This document shows, in pieces, positions 41,112 to 49,720 of a DNA stretch of 64,000 nucleotides. The stretch is taken from the NCBI GenBank assembly GCA_021733665.1, contig JAHREI010000001.1, positions 496,001-560,000 on the forward strand, in the 5' to 3' direction. Position numbers and translations under genes: made by a program. Positions within the stretch are counted from its first letter, which is position 1, and every line of letters begins with the position of its first letter. The stretch is from Bacillus subtilis (lineage in GTDB: Bacteria > Pseudomonadota > Alphaproteobacteria > Rhizobiales > Rhizobiaceae). The notes below the pieces were generated by a model. It had not been told where the DNA came from and searched no databases. It saw only the letters and a list, made by a program, of their open reading frames with translations.

Positions 41112-44100
41112 CTATGACTTCCGATACATCATCCGCTGGCCAAAACAATCTGCCGGAGCAGGATAAAGAGCCGCTGATCGCGAAAACTGCAGAAGCTGAG
41201 ACACAGAACAATCCGCAAAACGGCGGCTTTACTGCGCTGTTTATCCGGCGTCCGGTCTTTGCTTTTGTGCTCAACGTGCTGATTGTTGTGGCAGGGCTTG
41301 CTGCTTTGACCGGTGTGGATATCCGCGAATTGCCGGATGTTGATCGTCCGGTTATTTCGATCAGTACAACATTTACTGGTGCATCGGCCGAAACGGTTGA
41401 CCGCGAGGTTACGCAGGTTCTCGAAAACGAAGTCGCGCGTGTTTCCGGCGTGAAGAATATTTCCTCAACCTCCTCATTCGGCCGCAGCCGTGTGACGGTT
41501 GAATTTAATGACGGCGTCGACATCAATGTGGCTGCCGCTGATATGCGTGACTCGATCTCGCGTGTGGCCAACCAGATGCCGGAAGAGGCTGATGCCTCGC
41601 GTATCATCAAAGCGGATTCCAATGCTGATGCGGTGATGCGTCTGGCGATTGCGTCTGAAACGCTCAGCGTTGATGATATGACGGTGATTGTGGAAGATCA
41701 GATCGTCGATGTGCTGTCCGCTGTTCCCGGTGTCGCCGATGTTGAAACCTATGGCGACCGCGATAAGATTTTCCGTATTGATATCGATCATAAGCGCCTT
41801 GCCAGCTACGGTCTGACCTTTGCTGATGTCAGTTCCGCGCTGGCTTCTATGGCGCTGGATCAGCCTGCCGGATCACTGCGCAGTGCTTCGCAGGCGATTG
41901 TTGTGCGTGCAACGGCTTCTGTTGCTTCACCGGCTGATTTTGAGAACATTATCATTAAGGGGCAAACCCGTATCCGTGATGTCGCCAATGTCACGCTGGG
42001 ACCGGATATTGAAAGCTCTGCGGTGCTGAACAACGGCCGCAACAGTATCGGCCTTGGCATTATCCGTCAGGCACAATCGAATACTCTGGATATCTCTGAC
42101 GGTGTCCGTGCGGAAGTTGAACGCCTCAACAAGACATTGCCGGAAGGCATGATCATGCGCGTGACCAGTGATGATGCGAATTTCATCAGGGGCGCGATGC
42201 ATGAGGTCCAGATTGCGCTGATTGCTGCCATTCTGATCGTTATTGCCGTGATCTATATGTTCCTGCGCGATATACGCGCGACGCTGATCCCGACAGTTTC
42301 CATTCCGGTGGCGCTGGTTGGTACGGTTGCTGCAATTTATCTGGCAGGCTTTTCTATCAATATTCTGACGCTTCTGGCGCTGGTTCTGGCAACCGGACTG
42401 GTCGTGGATGACGCCATTGTGGTGCTGGAGAACATTGTCCGCCGCCGTGCTATGGGGCTGGGGCCGCGTGCAGCAGCTGTGCTTGGCACGAAGGAAGTGT
42501 TCTTCGCGGTTATTGCCACAACCCTGACACTGGTTGCGGTGTTTGTGCCGATCTCTTTCCTGCCGGGGCAGGCAGGTGGTCTGTTCCGCGAATTCGGTTT
42601 CGTGCTGGCGATTGCGGTCTTGCTGTCCGGCGTGGTGGCGCTGACATTGTGCCCGATGCTGGCCTCCCGTTTTATGACCGGCGAGGTCAAAGATCACGGT
42701 GCACCAACAGATAAACCGCAAGGTGTTGTCGGCCGTATCAGCATGGGACTGGCAAAACTCTATCGTAGCAGTCTGCACTGGTGCCTGAATGCGCCATGGG
42801 TTGTGGTTGCCGCAGCGCTTGTCTTCGCGTTTCTTTCACTGAGTGCCTATACGACTCTGCGTCAGGAACTGACACCAAACGAAGACCGCTCCTCCGTGAT
42901 GCTGCGCATTTCGGGGCCGCAAGGCATCAGTATTGATTTCCTGCGTTCGCAATTAGAGCAGATTGATGAACGTCTGAAACCATTGCGCGACAATGGCGAG
43001 ATCATCAATTCCTATGCGATTGCCGGTTCCGGCGGTGCTTCCAATAATGGTTTTATGGTGCTGACACTGGCGCCATGGAGTGAACGCGAGCGCAAACAGC
43101 AGGATATCGTCAACGACATCAATCAGCGTCTGCGTCCGATTACCGGTGTGCGTGCCTTTACCCTGCAGTCAAACAGTCTGGGTATTCGCGGGGCGGGTAA
43201 CGGTTTACAGTTCACACTGGTCGGCAATGATTATGCGACGATCCAGCCGGTGACCCGTGCCTTGTTGGCTGAAATGGAAAAAGACCCGCGTTTCATGCAG
43301 CCGCGCTTGTCGGTGGATGCAACGCAGCCGCAACTCTCGGTACAGATCGACCGCGAGCGGGCGTCTGATCTTGGTATTGATATTACCGGTCTGGCCAATG
43401 CGGTGCAGTCGGTGCTGGATGGCCGTAAGATCGGTGCGGTCTATATCGGTGACCGTTCCTATGATGTGAAAATGATGGCGACGTCCAATCCGATCAATGA
43501 TCCGACGGATTTGGAAAATGTTTTCATGCGTACCGGTGACGGCCGTTATGTCTCTATGGCAACGATTGCTTCGGTGCGTGAAATTGCTGTGCCGCCGCAA
43601 TTGGCACGTGAGCAGCGTCTGCGCTCCATTGCGATTACCTCCAATCTGCGCAGTGATTTTGCTCTGGGTGATGCTTATAAAACCGTGCAGGAACTGGCAG
43701 CACCGCTGCTGCCTGCGGGTGTGCAAATGGTGCCGCTTGCAGAAGCCGCCACACTGGGCGAGACCTCGACCGGTTTGTTTATGGTGTTCGGTTTTGCGGT
43801 GGTGATCATTCTGCTGGTGCTGGCCGCGCAGTTTGAGAGTTTCGTCAGTGCGCTGATCGTTATGGCGACCGTGCCGCTGGGGCTTGGCTGTGCCATTGTA
43901 GCGCTGATCCTCACCGGTACCAGTCTCAATGTTTACAGTCAGATCGGGCTGGTGCTGCTGGTCGGTATCATGGCGAAAAACGGTATTCTGATTGTGGAAT
44001 TTGCCGATCAGTTGCGCGACCGTGGCCTGTCTTTGCGGGAAGCCGTGGAAGAAGCGTCGAATATCCGCCTGCGTCCGGTCTGTATGACGATGATCTGTGC

Positions 44101-44332
44101 GGTGCTTGGCGGTATTCCGCTGGTCATTGCTTCCGGCGCCGGTGCAGAAGCCCGTATCGCGCTGGGCTGGATTATTGTTGGCGGTCTCGGTCTGGCAACT
44201 ATTGCCACACTTTATGTGACACCGGTTGCCTATCTGCTGCTTGGTCGTTTTACCAAGCCGAAAAGCGATGAAGAAAAACGTCTGGATCGTGAGCTGACTC
44301 ATGCGGCCACGCTGGAAATGAAACCGGAATAA
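41108..44332 (+). CDS. RND-family multidrug efflux permease (AcrB/HAE1 type)
   Basis: A 1074-residue inner-membrane pump with the two-fold repeat of the AcrB family: FIRRPVFAFVLNVLIVVAGL at the N-terminus, large periplasmic loops after TM1 and TM7, and the proton-relay aspartate pair in GLVVDDAIVVLENI of TM4. RLRPVCMTMICAVLGGIPL in TM10-11 and GLATIATLYVTPVAYLLL at the C-terminus complete it. It lies translationally coupled behind its adaptor. Likely exports lipophilic drugs or detergents; actual substrates are not readable. No TetR or MarR regulator is next to it. A strong terminator follows. Confidence 0.95.
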   Translation: MTMTSDTSSAGQNNLPEQDKEPLIAKTAEAETQNNPQNGGFTALFIRRPVFAFVLNVLIVVAGLAALTGVDIRELPDVDRPVISISTTFTGASAETVDREVTQVLENEVARVSGVKNISSTSSFGRSRVTVEFNDGVDINVAAADMRDSISRVANQMPEEADASRIIKADSNADAVMRLAIASETLSVDDMTVIVEDQIVDVLSAVPGVADVETYGDRDKIFRIDIDHKRLASYGLTFADVSSALASMALDQPAGSLRSASQAIVVRATASVASPADFENIIIKGQTRIRDVANVTLGPDIESSAVLNNGRNSIGLGIIRQAQSNTLDISDGVRAEVERLNKTLPEGMIMRVTSDDANFIRGAMHEVQIALIAAILIVIAVIYMFLRDIRATLIPTVSIPVALVGTVAAIYLAGFSINILTLLALVLATGLVVDDAIVVLENIVRRRAMGLGPRAAAVLGTKEVFFAVIATTLTLVAVFVPISFLPGQAGGLFREFGFVLAIAVLLSGVVALTLCPMLASRFMTGEVKDHGAPTDKPQGVVGRISMGLAKLYRSSLHWCLNAPWVVVAAALVFAFLSLSAYTTLRQELTPNEDRSSVMLRISGPQGISIDFLRSQLEQIDERLKPLRDNGEIINSYAIAGSGGASNNGFMVLTLAPWSERERKQQDIVNDINQRLRPITGVRAFTLQSNSLGIRGAGNGLQFTLVGNDYATIQPVTRALLAEMEKDPRFMQPRLSVDATQPQLSVQIDRERASDLGIDITGLANAVQSVLDGRKIGAVYIGDRSYDVKMMATSNPINDPTDLENVFMRTGDGRYVSMATIASVREIAVPPQLAREQRLRSIAITSNLRSDFALGDAYKTVQELAAPLLPAGVQMVPLAEAATLGETSTGLFMVFGFAVVIILLVLAAQFESFVSALIVMATVPLGLGCAIVALILTGTSLNVYSQIGLVLLVGIMAKNGILIVEFADQLRDRGLSLREAVEEASNIRLRPVCMTMICAVLGGIPLVIASGAGAEARIALGWIIVGGLGLATIATLYVTPVAYLLLGRFTKPKSDEEKRLDRELTHAATLEMKPE

Positions 44333-44335
44333 ATA

Positions 44336-44373
44336 AAAATGGCGGGATTCTTATTGAAGAATCCCGCCATTTT
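44336..44373. terminator. Bidirectional terminator after RND pump gene
   Basis: AAAATGGCGGGATTCTT (44336-44352) pairs perfectly with AAGAATCCCGCCATTTT (44357-44373) around ATTG; A- and T-ends suit both converging transcripts. Confidence 0.9.
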
Positions 44374-44391
44374 CATAAGTTTTATAAGTGG

Positions 44392-45888
44392 TCACACACC
44401 AATCGGCATCAGCGCCGGATCGCGTTCCACTTTGCGTGGTGCTACTACCTCTTTCCAGGCCGACAAAGCCTGCTGCTGCGGTGTGTTCGGTGCGCGCTCA
44501 ATGAAGCGTCCGTCACCAGGCTCTGCCAGAATTTTTCCCTGCGCATAGGCAACGCGCCCGCCGCTGATGGTCATACGTGGCAGGCCGGTCACTTTCAGAC
44601 CTTCAAACACATTGTAATCAATCGCCGAATGCTGATGCTTCGCCGAGATTGTCTTGGTTGCATTCGGATCCCAGATGATGAGGTCGGCATCCGAACCCTC
44701 CAGCACTGCCCCTTTGCGCGGATAAATGTTGAGAATTTTCGCCGCATTGGTGGAGGTGACAGCGACAAATTCATTCTCGGTCAGACGACCGGTGCGCACA
44801 CCTGTTGTCCAGAGTACCGGCAGACGTTCTTCCAGTCCTGCGGTACCGTTGGGGATTTTGGTGAAATTGCCAACACCGTGACGCTTTTGTTCGGTGGTGA
44901 AGGCACAATGGTCGGTGGCCACACATTGCAGGCTACCGGCACTTAAACCCGCCCAGAGACTGTCCTGATTGATCTTGTCGCGAAACGGTGGTGACATTAC
45001 GCGCCGTGCCGCATAGTCCCAGTTCTTATTCTGATATTCGCTCTCATCCAGTGTCAGATGCTGGATCAGCGGTTCGCCATAAACACGCATACCTTTCTGG
45101 CGCGCACGGCGGATGGCTTCATGCGCCTGTTCGCAGGAAACATGCACCACATAAAGTGGTACGCCTGCCTGATCGGCAATCATGATGGCGCGATTGGTGG
45201 CTTCGCCTTCCACTTCCGGCGGACGGGAATAGCTATGCGCTTCAGGTCCTGTATTGCCTGCTGCCAGCAGATTTTGCTGTAATTGGGCGACAATATCGCC
45301 ATTCTCTGCATGCACGAGCGGCATGGCACCGATTTCCGCACAGCGGCGGAAAGAGGCAAACATCTCGTCATCATTGACCATCAATGCGCCTTTATAGGCC
45401 ATGAAATGTTTGAATGTATTGACGCCGCGTGCCACCACTTCAGGCATTTCATTGTAGCAGCGCTCGCTCCAGCCGGTGACAGCCATGTGGAAGGAATAGT
45501 CAATGCGTGCTTTGCCTGCTTTCTGAAACCAGTCCTGCAAAGCTTCCAGCAAATTGCCCTCCGGTGAGGGTAGCACAAAATCCACCACCATTGTGGTTCC
45601 GCCTGCCAGTGCCGCAGCGGTGCCGCTGTCAAAATCATCGGAACTGTGGGTGCCCATAAACGGCATTTCCAGATGGGTGTGGGGATCAATGCCCCCCGGC
45701 ATAATCAGGCAGCCATAGGCGTCAATTGTGGTGTCGCCCTGCAAGTCATGGCCGATAGCGGCAATTTTGCCGTCTGCAATCAGAATATCCGCATCGTAAG
45801 AGCGGTCTGCGGTAACGATTTTACCGCCTTTAATCAGTGTGGTTTTGTTATCTGCCTGTGACTTGGTATGCGATCCGGAATATGACAT
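44392..45888 (-). CDS. hydA: Dihydropyrimidinase / D-hydantoinase
   Basis: Cytoplasmic binuclear-zinc amidohydrolase of about 498 residues that opens 5,6-dihydrouracil (or hydantoins) to N-carbamoyl-beta-alanine. Metal ligands visible: the HxH in GGIDPHTHLEMPF, the carbamylated lysine in FMAYKGALM, His in LVHAENGD and VHVSCEQAHEA, and Asp in ATDHCAFTTEQK. The start ATG 45888 follows AGGGGAA; upstream in-frame sequence to 45957 lacks a site. It lies downstream of the carbamoyl-amidase gene on the same strand. With PreT/PreA and that amidase it completes the reductive uracil/thymine pathway. Confidence 0.93.
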   Translation of the reverse strand: MSYSGSHTKSQADNKTTLIKGGKIVTADRSYDADILIADGKIAAIGHDLQGDTTIDAYGCLIMPGGIDPHTHLEMPFMGTHSSDDFDSGTAAALAGGTTMVVDFVLPSPEGNLLEALQDWFQKAGKARIDYSFHMAVTGWSERCYNEMPEVVARGVNTFKHFMAYKGALMVNDDEMFASFRRCAEIGAMPLVHAENGDIVAQLQQNLLAAGNTGPEAHSYSRPPEVEGEATNRAIMIADQAGVPLYVVHVSCEQAHEAIRRARQKGMRVYGEPLIQHLTLDESEYQNKNWDYAARRVMSPPFRDKINQDSLWAGLSAGSLQCVATDHCAFTTEQKRHGVGNFTKIPNGTAGLEERLPVLWTTGVRTGRLTENEFVAVTSTNAAKILNIYPRKGAVLEGSDADLIIWDPNATKTISAKHQHSAIDYNVFEGLKVTGLPRMTISGGRVAYAQGKILAEPGDGRFIERAPNTPQQQALSAWKEVVAPRKVERDPALMPIGV

Positions 45889-45982
45889 TGTTCGTTTCCC
45901 CTTATGGTTTTTTGCGAACAGATGCGGATTAATCGGGATAGGTGAAGGCTCCGGCATGAGTGCTCATACCGGAGCAGATATT

Positions 45983-47233
45983 TTATACGATTTCAGCGGT
46001 CTCCAATGCCGCATGCAACAGCACATCAGCGCCGTTGCCAGCCCATTCTTTGGTGATGTCCTCGGCCTCATTATGGCTCAGGCCATCCACGCAAGGGCAC
46101 ATAATCATGGCCGATGGTGCAACCTGATTGATCCAGCAGGCATCATGACCGGCACCGGAAATAATATTGCGGTGCGACAAGCCGAGACGCTCGGTTGCCT
46201 GACGGATGGTCGAGAGGCAGGTCTCATCAAAGGAAACCGGATCAAATGCGCCGACTTCTTCAATCTGATAGGTCAGGCCAATTTTCTCGCAGATTTCCGC
46301 TACGGATTTCTCCAGTTTCTGCACCATAATAGCGAGTTCTGCTTTGTCCGGATGGCGGAAATCGGCCACAAAAACAGCGGTGCCCGGAATGATGTTGCGG
46401 GAGTTAGGGCTGATATGAGCATAGCCCACGGCACCCACGCCATTCGGTGCGTGTTCCCATGCAATTTCATCCACACGCTCCGTGATGCGTGCCATGCCAA
46501 GTCCTGCATTCACACGTTTGCGCATTGGCGTTGAGCCGGTATGGGCTTCTTTGCCGGTTAGCGTAATCTGCAACCATTTCAAACCCTGACCATGGGTGAC
46601 AATACCGATATCCAGCCCTTCATCTTCAAGGATAGGGCCTTGTTCAATATGCAGCTCATAATAGGCTTTGATCGGGCGCTTGGCTGTTGGCACAGACCCT
46701 TCAAAGCCGATGCGCTTCAGTTCTTCGCCAACGGTTTTACCTTCCGCATCGGTACGGGATTTTGCCCATGCCTCATCAAAGAGACCGGCAAAAACACCGG
46801 AAGCCAGCATCGCAGGGGCAAAACGTGCACCTTCTTCATTGGTCCAGTTGACCACTTCAATCGGATGACGGGTTTTGATGCCGAGATCATTGAGGGTGCG
46901 CACCACTTCCAGCCCGCCAAGGACACCAAGCACACCGTCGAATTTACCGCCCGTCGGCTGGGTGTCGAGATGGCTGCCGAGCATCACCGGCGGCAAAGAC
47001 GGATCGCTGCCCTCGCGGCGGGCAAACATATTGCCCATCGTGTCGATGCTCATGGTCATGCCGGCATCTTCACACCATTTCTGAAAAAGCAGCCTGCCTT
47101 CACGGTCTTCATCGGTCAGTGTCTGGCGATTATTGCCTGTTGAGATGCCGGGGCCGATTTTGGCCATATCCATCAGGGTGTCCCAGAGGCGGTCGGCATT
47201 GGTTTTGAGATTGCTGTTCAGATGCGTGTTCAT
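45983..47233 (-). CDS. Zinc-dependent amidase: beta-ureidopropionase / N-carbamoyl amino acid hydrolase family
   Basis: A 416-residue M20-family hydrolase of the AmaB/HyuC/allantoate amidohydrolase group. Metal motifs: GSHLDTQPTGGKFDGVLGVL, NEEGARF, ELHIEQGPILED and GAGHDACWI. In this setting the most likely reaction is hydrolysis of N-carbamoyl-beta-alanine to beta-alanine, CO2 and ammonia, the step after dihydropyrimidinase. N-carbamoyl-L-amino acid hydrolysis is the alternative. It is transcribed with hydA (94-base gap). Its promoter region is divergent from rutR and contains a dispersed palindrome. Confidence 0.9.
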   Translation of the reverse strand: MNTHLNSNLKTNADRLWDTLMDMAKIGPGISTGNNRQTLTDEDREGRLLFQKWCEDAGMTMSIDTMGNMFARREGSDPSLPPVMLGSHLDTQPTGGKFDGVLGVLGGLEVVRTLNDLGIKTRHPIEVVNWTNEEGARFAPAMLASGVFAGLFDEAWAKSRTDAEGKTVGEELKRIGFEGSVPTAKRPIKAYYELHIEQGPILEDEGLDIGIVTHGQGLKWLQITLTGKEAHTGSTPMRKRVNAGLGMARITERVDEIAWEHAPNGVGAVGYAHISPNSRNIIPGTAVFVADFRHPDKAELAIMVQKLEKSVAEICEKIGLTYQIEEVGAFDPVSFDETCLSTIRQATERLGLSHRNIISGAGHDACWINQVAPSAMIMCPCVDGLSHNEAEDITKEWAGNGADVLLHAALETAEIV

Positions 47234-47583
47234 GTCTGTTTCCGTATGCAGTCTGTATTGAATTGTTTCATAGAGGTGCGGGGAGACGGCATGTGGATGT
47301 CTGCCTCAAGCGCATATCCCGAAAACCCGTTCGGGTTCCGTTTCGGAGCGTGCGCCGTTACAAAGCTTCTACGTAAAAAGAACCTTGATTGTTTCCCCAA
47401 AAAAACGTTGATTACTGCTCCGTTCTGTTGCGGAGTGTTTTTGAAACCAGCCAAACGCTTGTGCGAAAAACCGGTTGGTATATCATTCACTAAAATCCGT
47501 TCAGGACAAGCAATTAGTGGTAATAGGGCAGGCCTGCGGCGTGATGCCGTTGCAGCGCGGATACTGAGACGGGGGAGAGCAGC
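47234..47583. other. Divergent regulatory region of the amidase-hydA unit and rutR
   Basis: A 350-bp gap holding the palindrome at 47310-47355 and promoters I cannot place. No obvious TGGTCAA-type half-sites are seen here. Confidence 0.45.
47310..47355. repeat. Nested palindrome, dispersed-repeat family C candidate
   Basis: GCGCA (47310-47314) .. TGCGC (47351-47355) enclose CCGAAA .. TTTCGG and the core AACCCG-TT-CGGGTT (47324-47337). The GCGCAT..CCCGAAAACC style is common in intergenic repeats of Hyphomicrobiales. One copy in this window. Confidence 0.5.
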
Positions 47584-48318
47584 ATGGAACGGAAACCGAA
47601 AGCAGTCAAAGAGACTTCCGCCATACCGCAGGATAAAGCGACCGCTCGTACCAAGCGCTCTCTGAAACTCTCGCCGCAATGGCAAACGGATGCGGAGCCC
47701 GCGCCGGAGAATCTGTCGCGTATTCAGGAAATGAACCGCAAACTCATTCTGGAAGCGGCGCTGGATGTGTTCTCCACCTATGGTTTTCGCGGTTCTACCA
47801 TCGATCAAATTGCGCTGAAATCCGGCATGTCGAAGCCCAATCTTCTGTATTATTTCCGCCGTAAGGAAGAGATTTATACCACTGTTTTGCAGCAGACGAT
47901 GGAAGAATGGCTGGCTTCGATGCAGGCCATTGATCCGCAGGGCGATCCGTTGGAAGAACTTGGCACTTACATCCGTAACAAGATTGAAATGGCGTTCCGC
48001 AATCCCGCTGCATCGCGCCTGTTTGCCAATGAAATTATGCATGGCGCACCGGCCATCGGCACTTTCCTGCAAGAGGATATGCGCAGGCTGGTGGATGAAA
48101 AGGCTGCTGTGATCGGGCAATGGATGGATGAGGGCAGGCTGGCTAAAACCGATCCGCATCATCTGATCTTTACGATCTGGGCAACGACGCAGCATTATTC
48201 TGATTTTGAAACACAATTGCGTGCTGTGCTTGGTGAGAAATTTGATGCACCGGATTGCTGTGAGAACACGGTGCAGGCGGTCAGTGCCATTCTGCTCAAT
48301 GGTATCCGGCCCCGTTAA
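47584..48318 (+). CDS. rutR: TetR-family regulator of pyrimidine catabolism, RutR-like
   Basis: A 244-residue TetR-type regulator. A basic N-terminal extension of about 45 residues precedes the HTH (NRKLILEAALDVFSTYGFRGSTIDQIALKSGMSKPNLLYYF) and a ligand domain with RNPAASRLFANEIMHGAP and WATTQHYSDFETQL, typical of RutR, which binds uracil or thymine. The ribosome site is GGGGGAGAG. It sits between the two halves of the reductive pyrimidine pathway, divergent from the amidase and convergent with preA, so control of both is likely. The extension is longer than in E. coli RutR. Confidence 0.9.
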   Translation: MERKPKAVKETSAIPQDKATARTKRSLKLSPQWQTDAEPAPENLSRIQEMNRKLILEAALDVFSTYGFRGSTIDQIALKSGMSKPNLLYYFRRKEEIYTTVLQQTMEEWLASMQAIDPQGDPLEELGTYIRNKIEMAFRNPAASRLFANEIMHGAPAIGTFLQEDMRRLVDEKAAVIGQWMDEGRLAKTDPHHLIFTIWATTQHYSDFETQLRAVLGEKFDAPDCCENTVQAVSAILLNGIRPR

Positions 48319-48330
48319 GCAGGGAAAGAC

Positions 48331-48354
48331 AGCGGCAGAAAGATTGCTGCCGCT
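48331..48354. terminator. Hairpin between rutR and preA
   Basis: AGCGGCAG (48331-48338) pairs with CTGCCGCT (48347-48354). No long T-run is present, so termination strength is doubtful, but it is the only stem between the converging genes. Confidence 0.4.
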
Positions 48355-48405
48355 ATCCGTGTTATTCGCTGTGATGACTGTCTGTCTCGTCACAGTTGAC
48401 CGCTC

Positions 48406-49719
48406 CTATTCCGCAGCCTGTTTGTGTCGTGCCATCGGATTGTTCGGATGAGTTGTCCAATTGGCATAATTGGGGCTGATCGGCTCTTTGGTGCGCGGAT
48501 CAATGCCGGAAACCTGCTCCATGGTGATACAATCCTGCACAGGGCAGACACTCACACAGAGATTGCAGCCGACACATTCTTCATCAATCACCTCAAAATG
48601 GCGCACACCATCCACCATGGATGTAATTGCCTGATGGGATGTATCCTCGCAGACAACATGACAGCGACCGCATTTGATGCAGGCATCCTGATCAATCCGC
48701 GCTTTGGTGGTGTAATTGAGATTGAGATATTGCCAGTCAGTGACTTGCGGGGCAGCAAGGCCACGGAAATCATCCAGTGAGTGATAGCCTTTGCTGTCCA
48801 TCCAGTCGGACAAGCCGTCGATCATCTCCTGTACAACCTTGAAACCATAGGTCATCGCCGCTGTGCAGACCTGAACCGTGCCGCAGCCGAGTGAAATATA
48901 TTCCGCTGCATCGCGCCATGTGGTGATGCCGCCGATACCCGACATCGGTAACCCCCGTGTTTCCGGATCACGGGCAATTTCCGCCACCATATTGAGCGCA
49001 ATCGGTTTGACCGCAGGGCCGCAATAGCCGCCGTGGGAGCCGCGTCCATCGATACTTGGTTGCGGGGCAAAATTGTCGAGATCAATGGAAACAATGGAAT
49101 TGATGGTATTAATGAGCGATACCGCATCGGTTCCGGCATTTTTAGCAGCCCGTGCAGGCATACGGATATCGCTGATATTCGGGGTGAGTTTGGTGATTAC
49201 CGGCATGCGGCTATATTGTTTGCACCATTTCACTACCATGGCCACATATTCCGGCACCTGACCGACAGCGGCACCCATGCCGCGCTCGCTCATGCCGTGC
49301 GGACAACCGAAATTCAGCTCAATACCATCAGCGCCGGTTTCTTCCACCCGTGGCAGAATGGCTTTCCAGGCCTCTTCTTCGCAGGGTACCATGATGGAGG
49401 CGATCAGCGCACGGTCAGGCCAGCGGCTTTTCACCTCTTTCATCTCGCGCAGGTTTATTTCCAGAGAGCGGTCGGTGATCAGCTCAATATTGTTGAAACC
49501 GAGTAATCTGCGGTCGGCACCCCAGATAGCACCATAGCGTGGACCGTTGACATTAACGACCGGCGGGCCTTCCGCCCCCAGTGTTTTCCAGACAACGCCA
49601 CCCCAGCCGGCTTTAAAAGCGCGCTCGACATTATAAGCTTTGTCGGTTGGTGGCGCAGAGGCCAGCCAGAACGGATTAGGAGAACGGATACCGAGAAAAT
49701 TTGTGGTCAGATCAGCCAT
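48406..49719 (-). CDS. preA: NAD-dependent dihydropyrimidine dehydrogenase, catalytic FMN/FeS subunit
   Basis: A 437-residue subunit that reduces uracil and thymine to the dihydro forms, together with PreT. The N-terminal TIM barrel resembles dihydroorotate dehydrogenase (FLGIRSPNPFWLASAPPT). The catalytic cysteine lies in ELNFGCPHGMSERGMG and the FMN-site glycines in SGIGGITTWRDA. The C-terminus carries two 4Fe-4S clusters, CIKCGRCHVVC and CVGCNLCVSVC. The gene follows preT with a one-base gap, so expression is coupled. First step of the pathway continued by HydA and the amidase. Confidence 0.95.
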   Translation of the reverse strand: MADLTTNFLGIRSPNPFWLASAPPTDKAYNVERAFKAGWGGVVWKTLGAEGPPVVNVNGPRYGAIWGADRRLLGFNNIELITDRSLEINLREMKEVKSRWPDRALIASIMVPCEEEAWKAILPRVEETGADGIELNFGCPHGMSERGMGAAVGQVPEYVAMVVKWCKQYSRMPVITKLTPNISDIRMPARAAKNAGTDAVSLINTINSIVSIDLDNFAPQPSIDGRGSHGGYCGPAVKPIALNMVAEIARDPETRGLPMSGIGGITTWRDAAEYISLGCGTVQVCTAAMTYGFKVVQEMIDGLSDWMDSKGYHSLDDFRGLAAPQVTDWQYLNLNYTTKARIDQDACIKCGRCHVVCEDTSHQAITSMVDGVRHFEVIDEECVGCNLCVSVCPVQDCITMEQVSGIDPRTKEPISPNYANWTTHPNNPMARHKQAAE

Positions 49720-49720
49720 G

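Noticed and set aside
43205-44302. 365-codon minus-strand frame opposite the RND pump
   Set aside because: His/Gln/Arg-rich antisense product without family motifs or a ribosome site.
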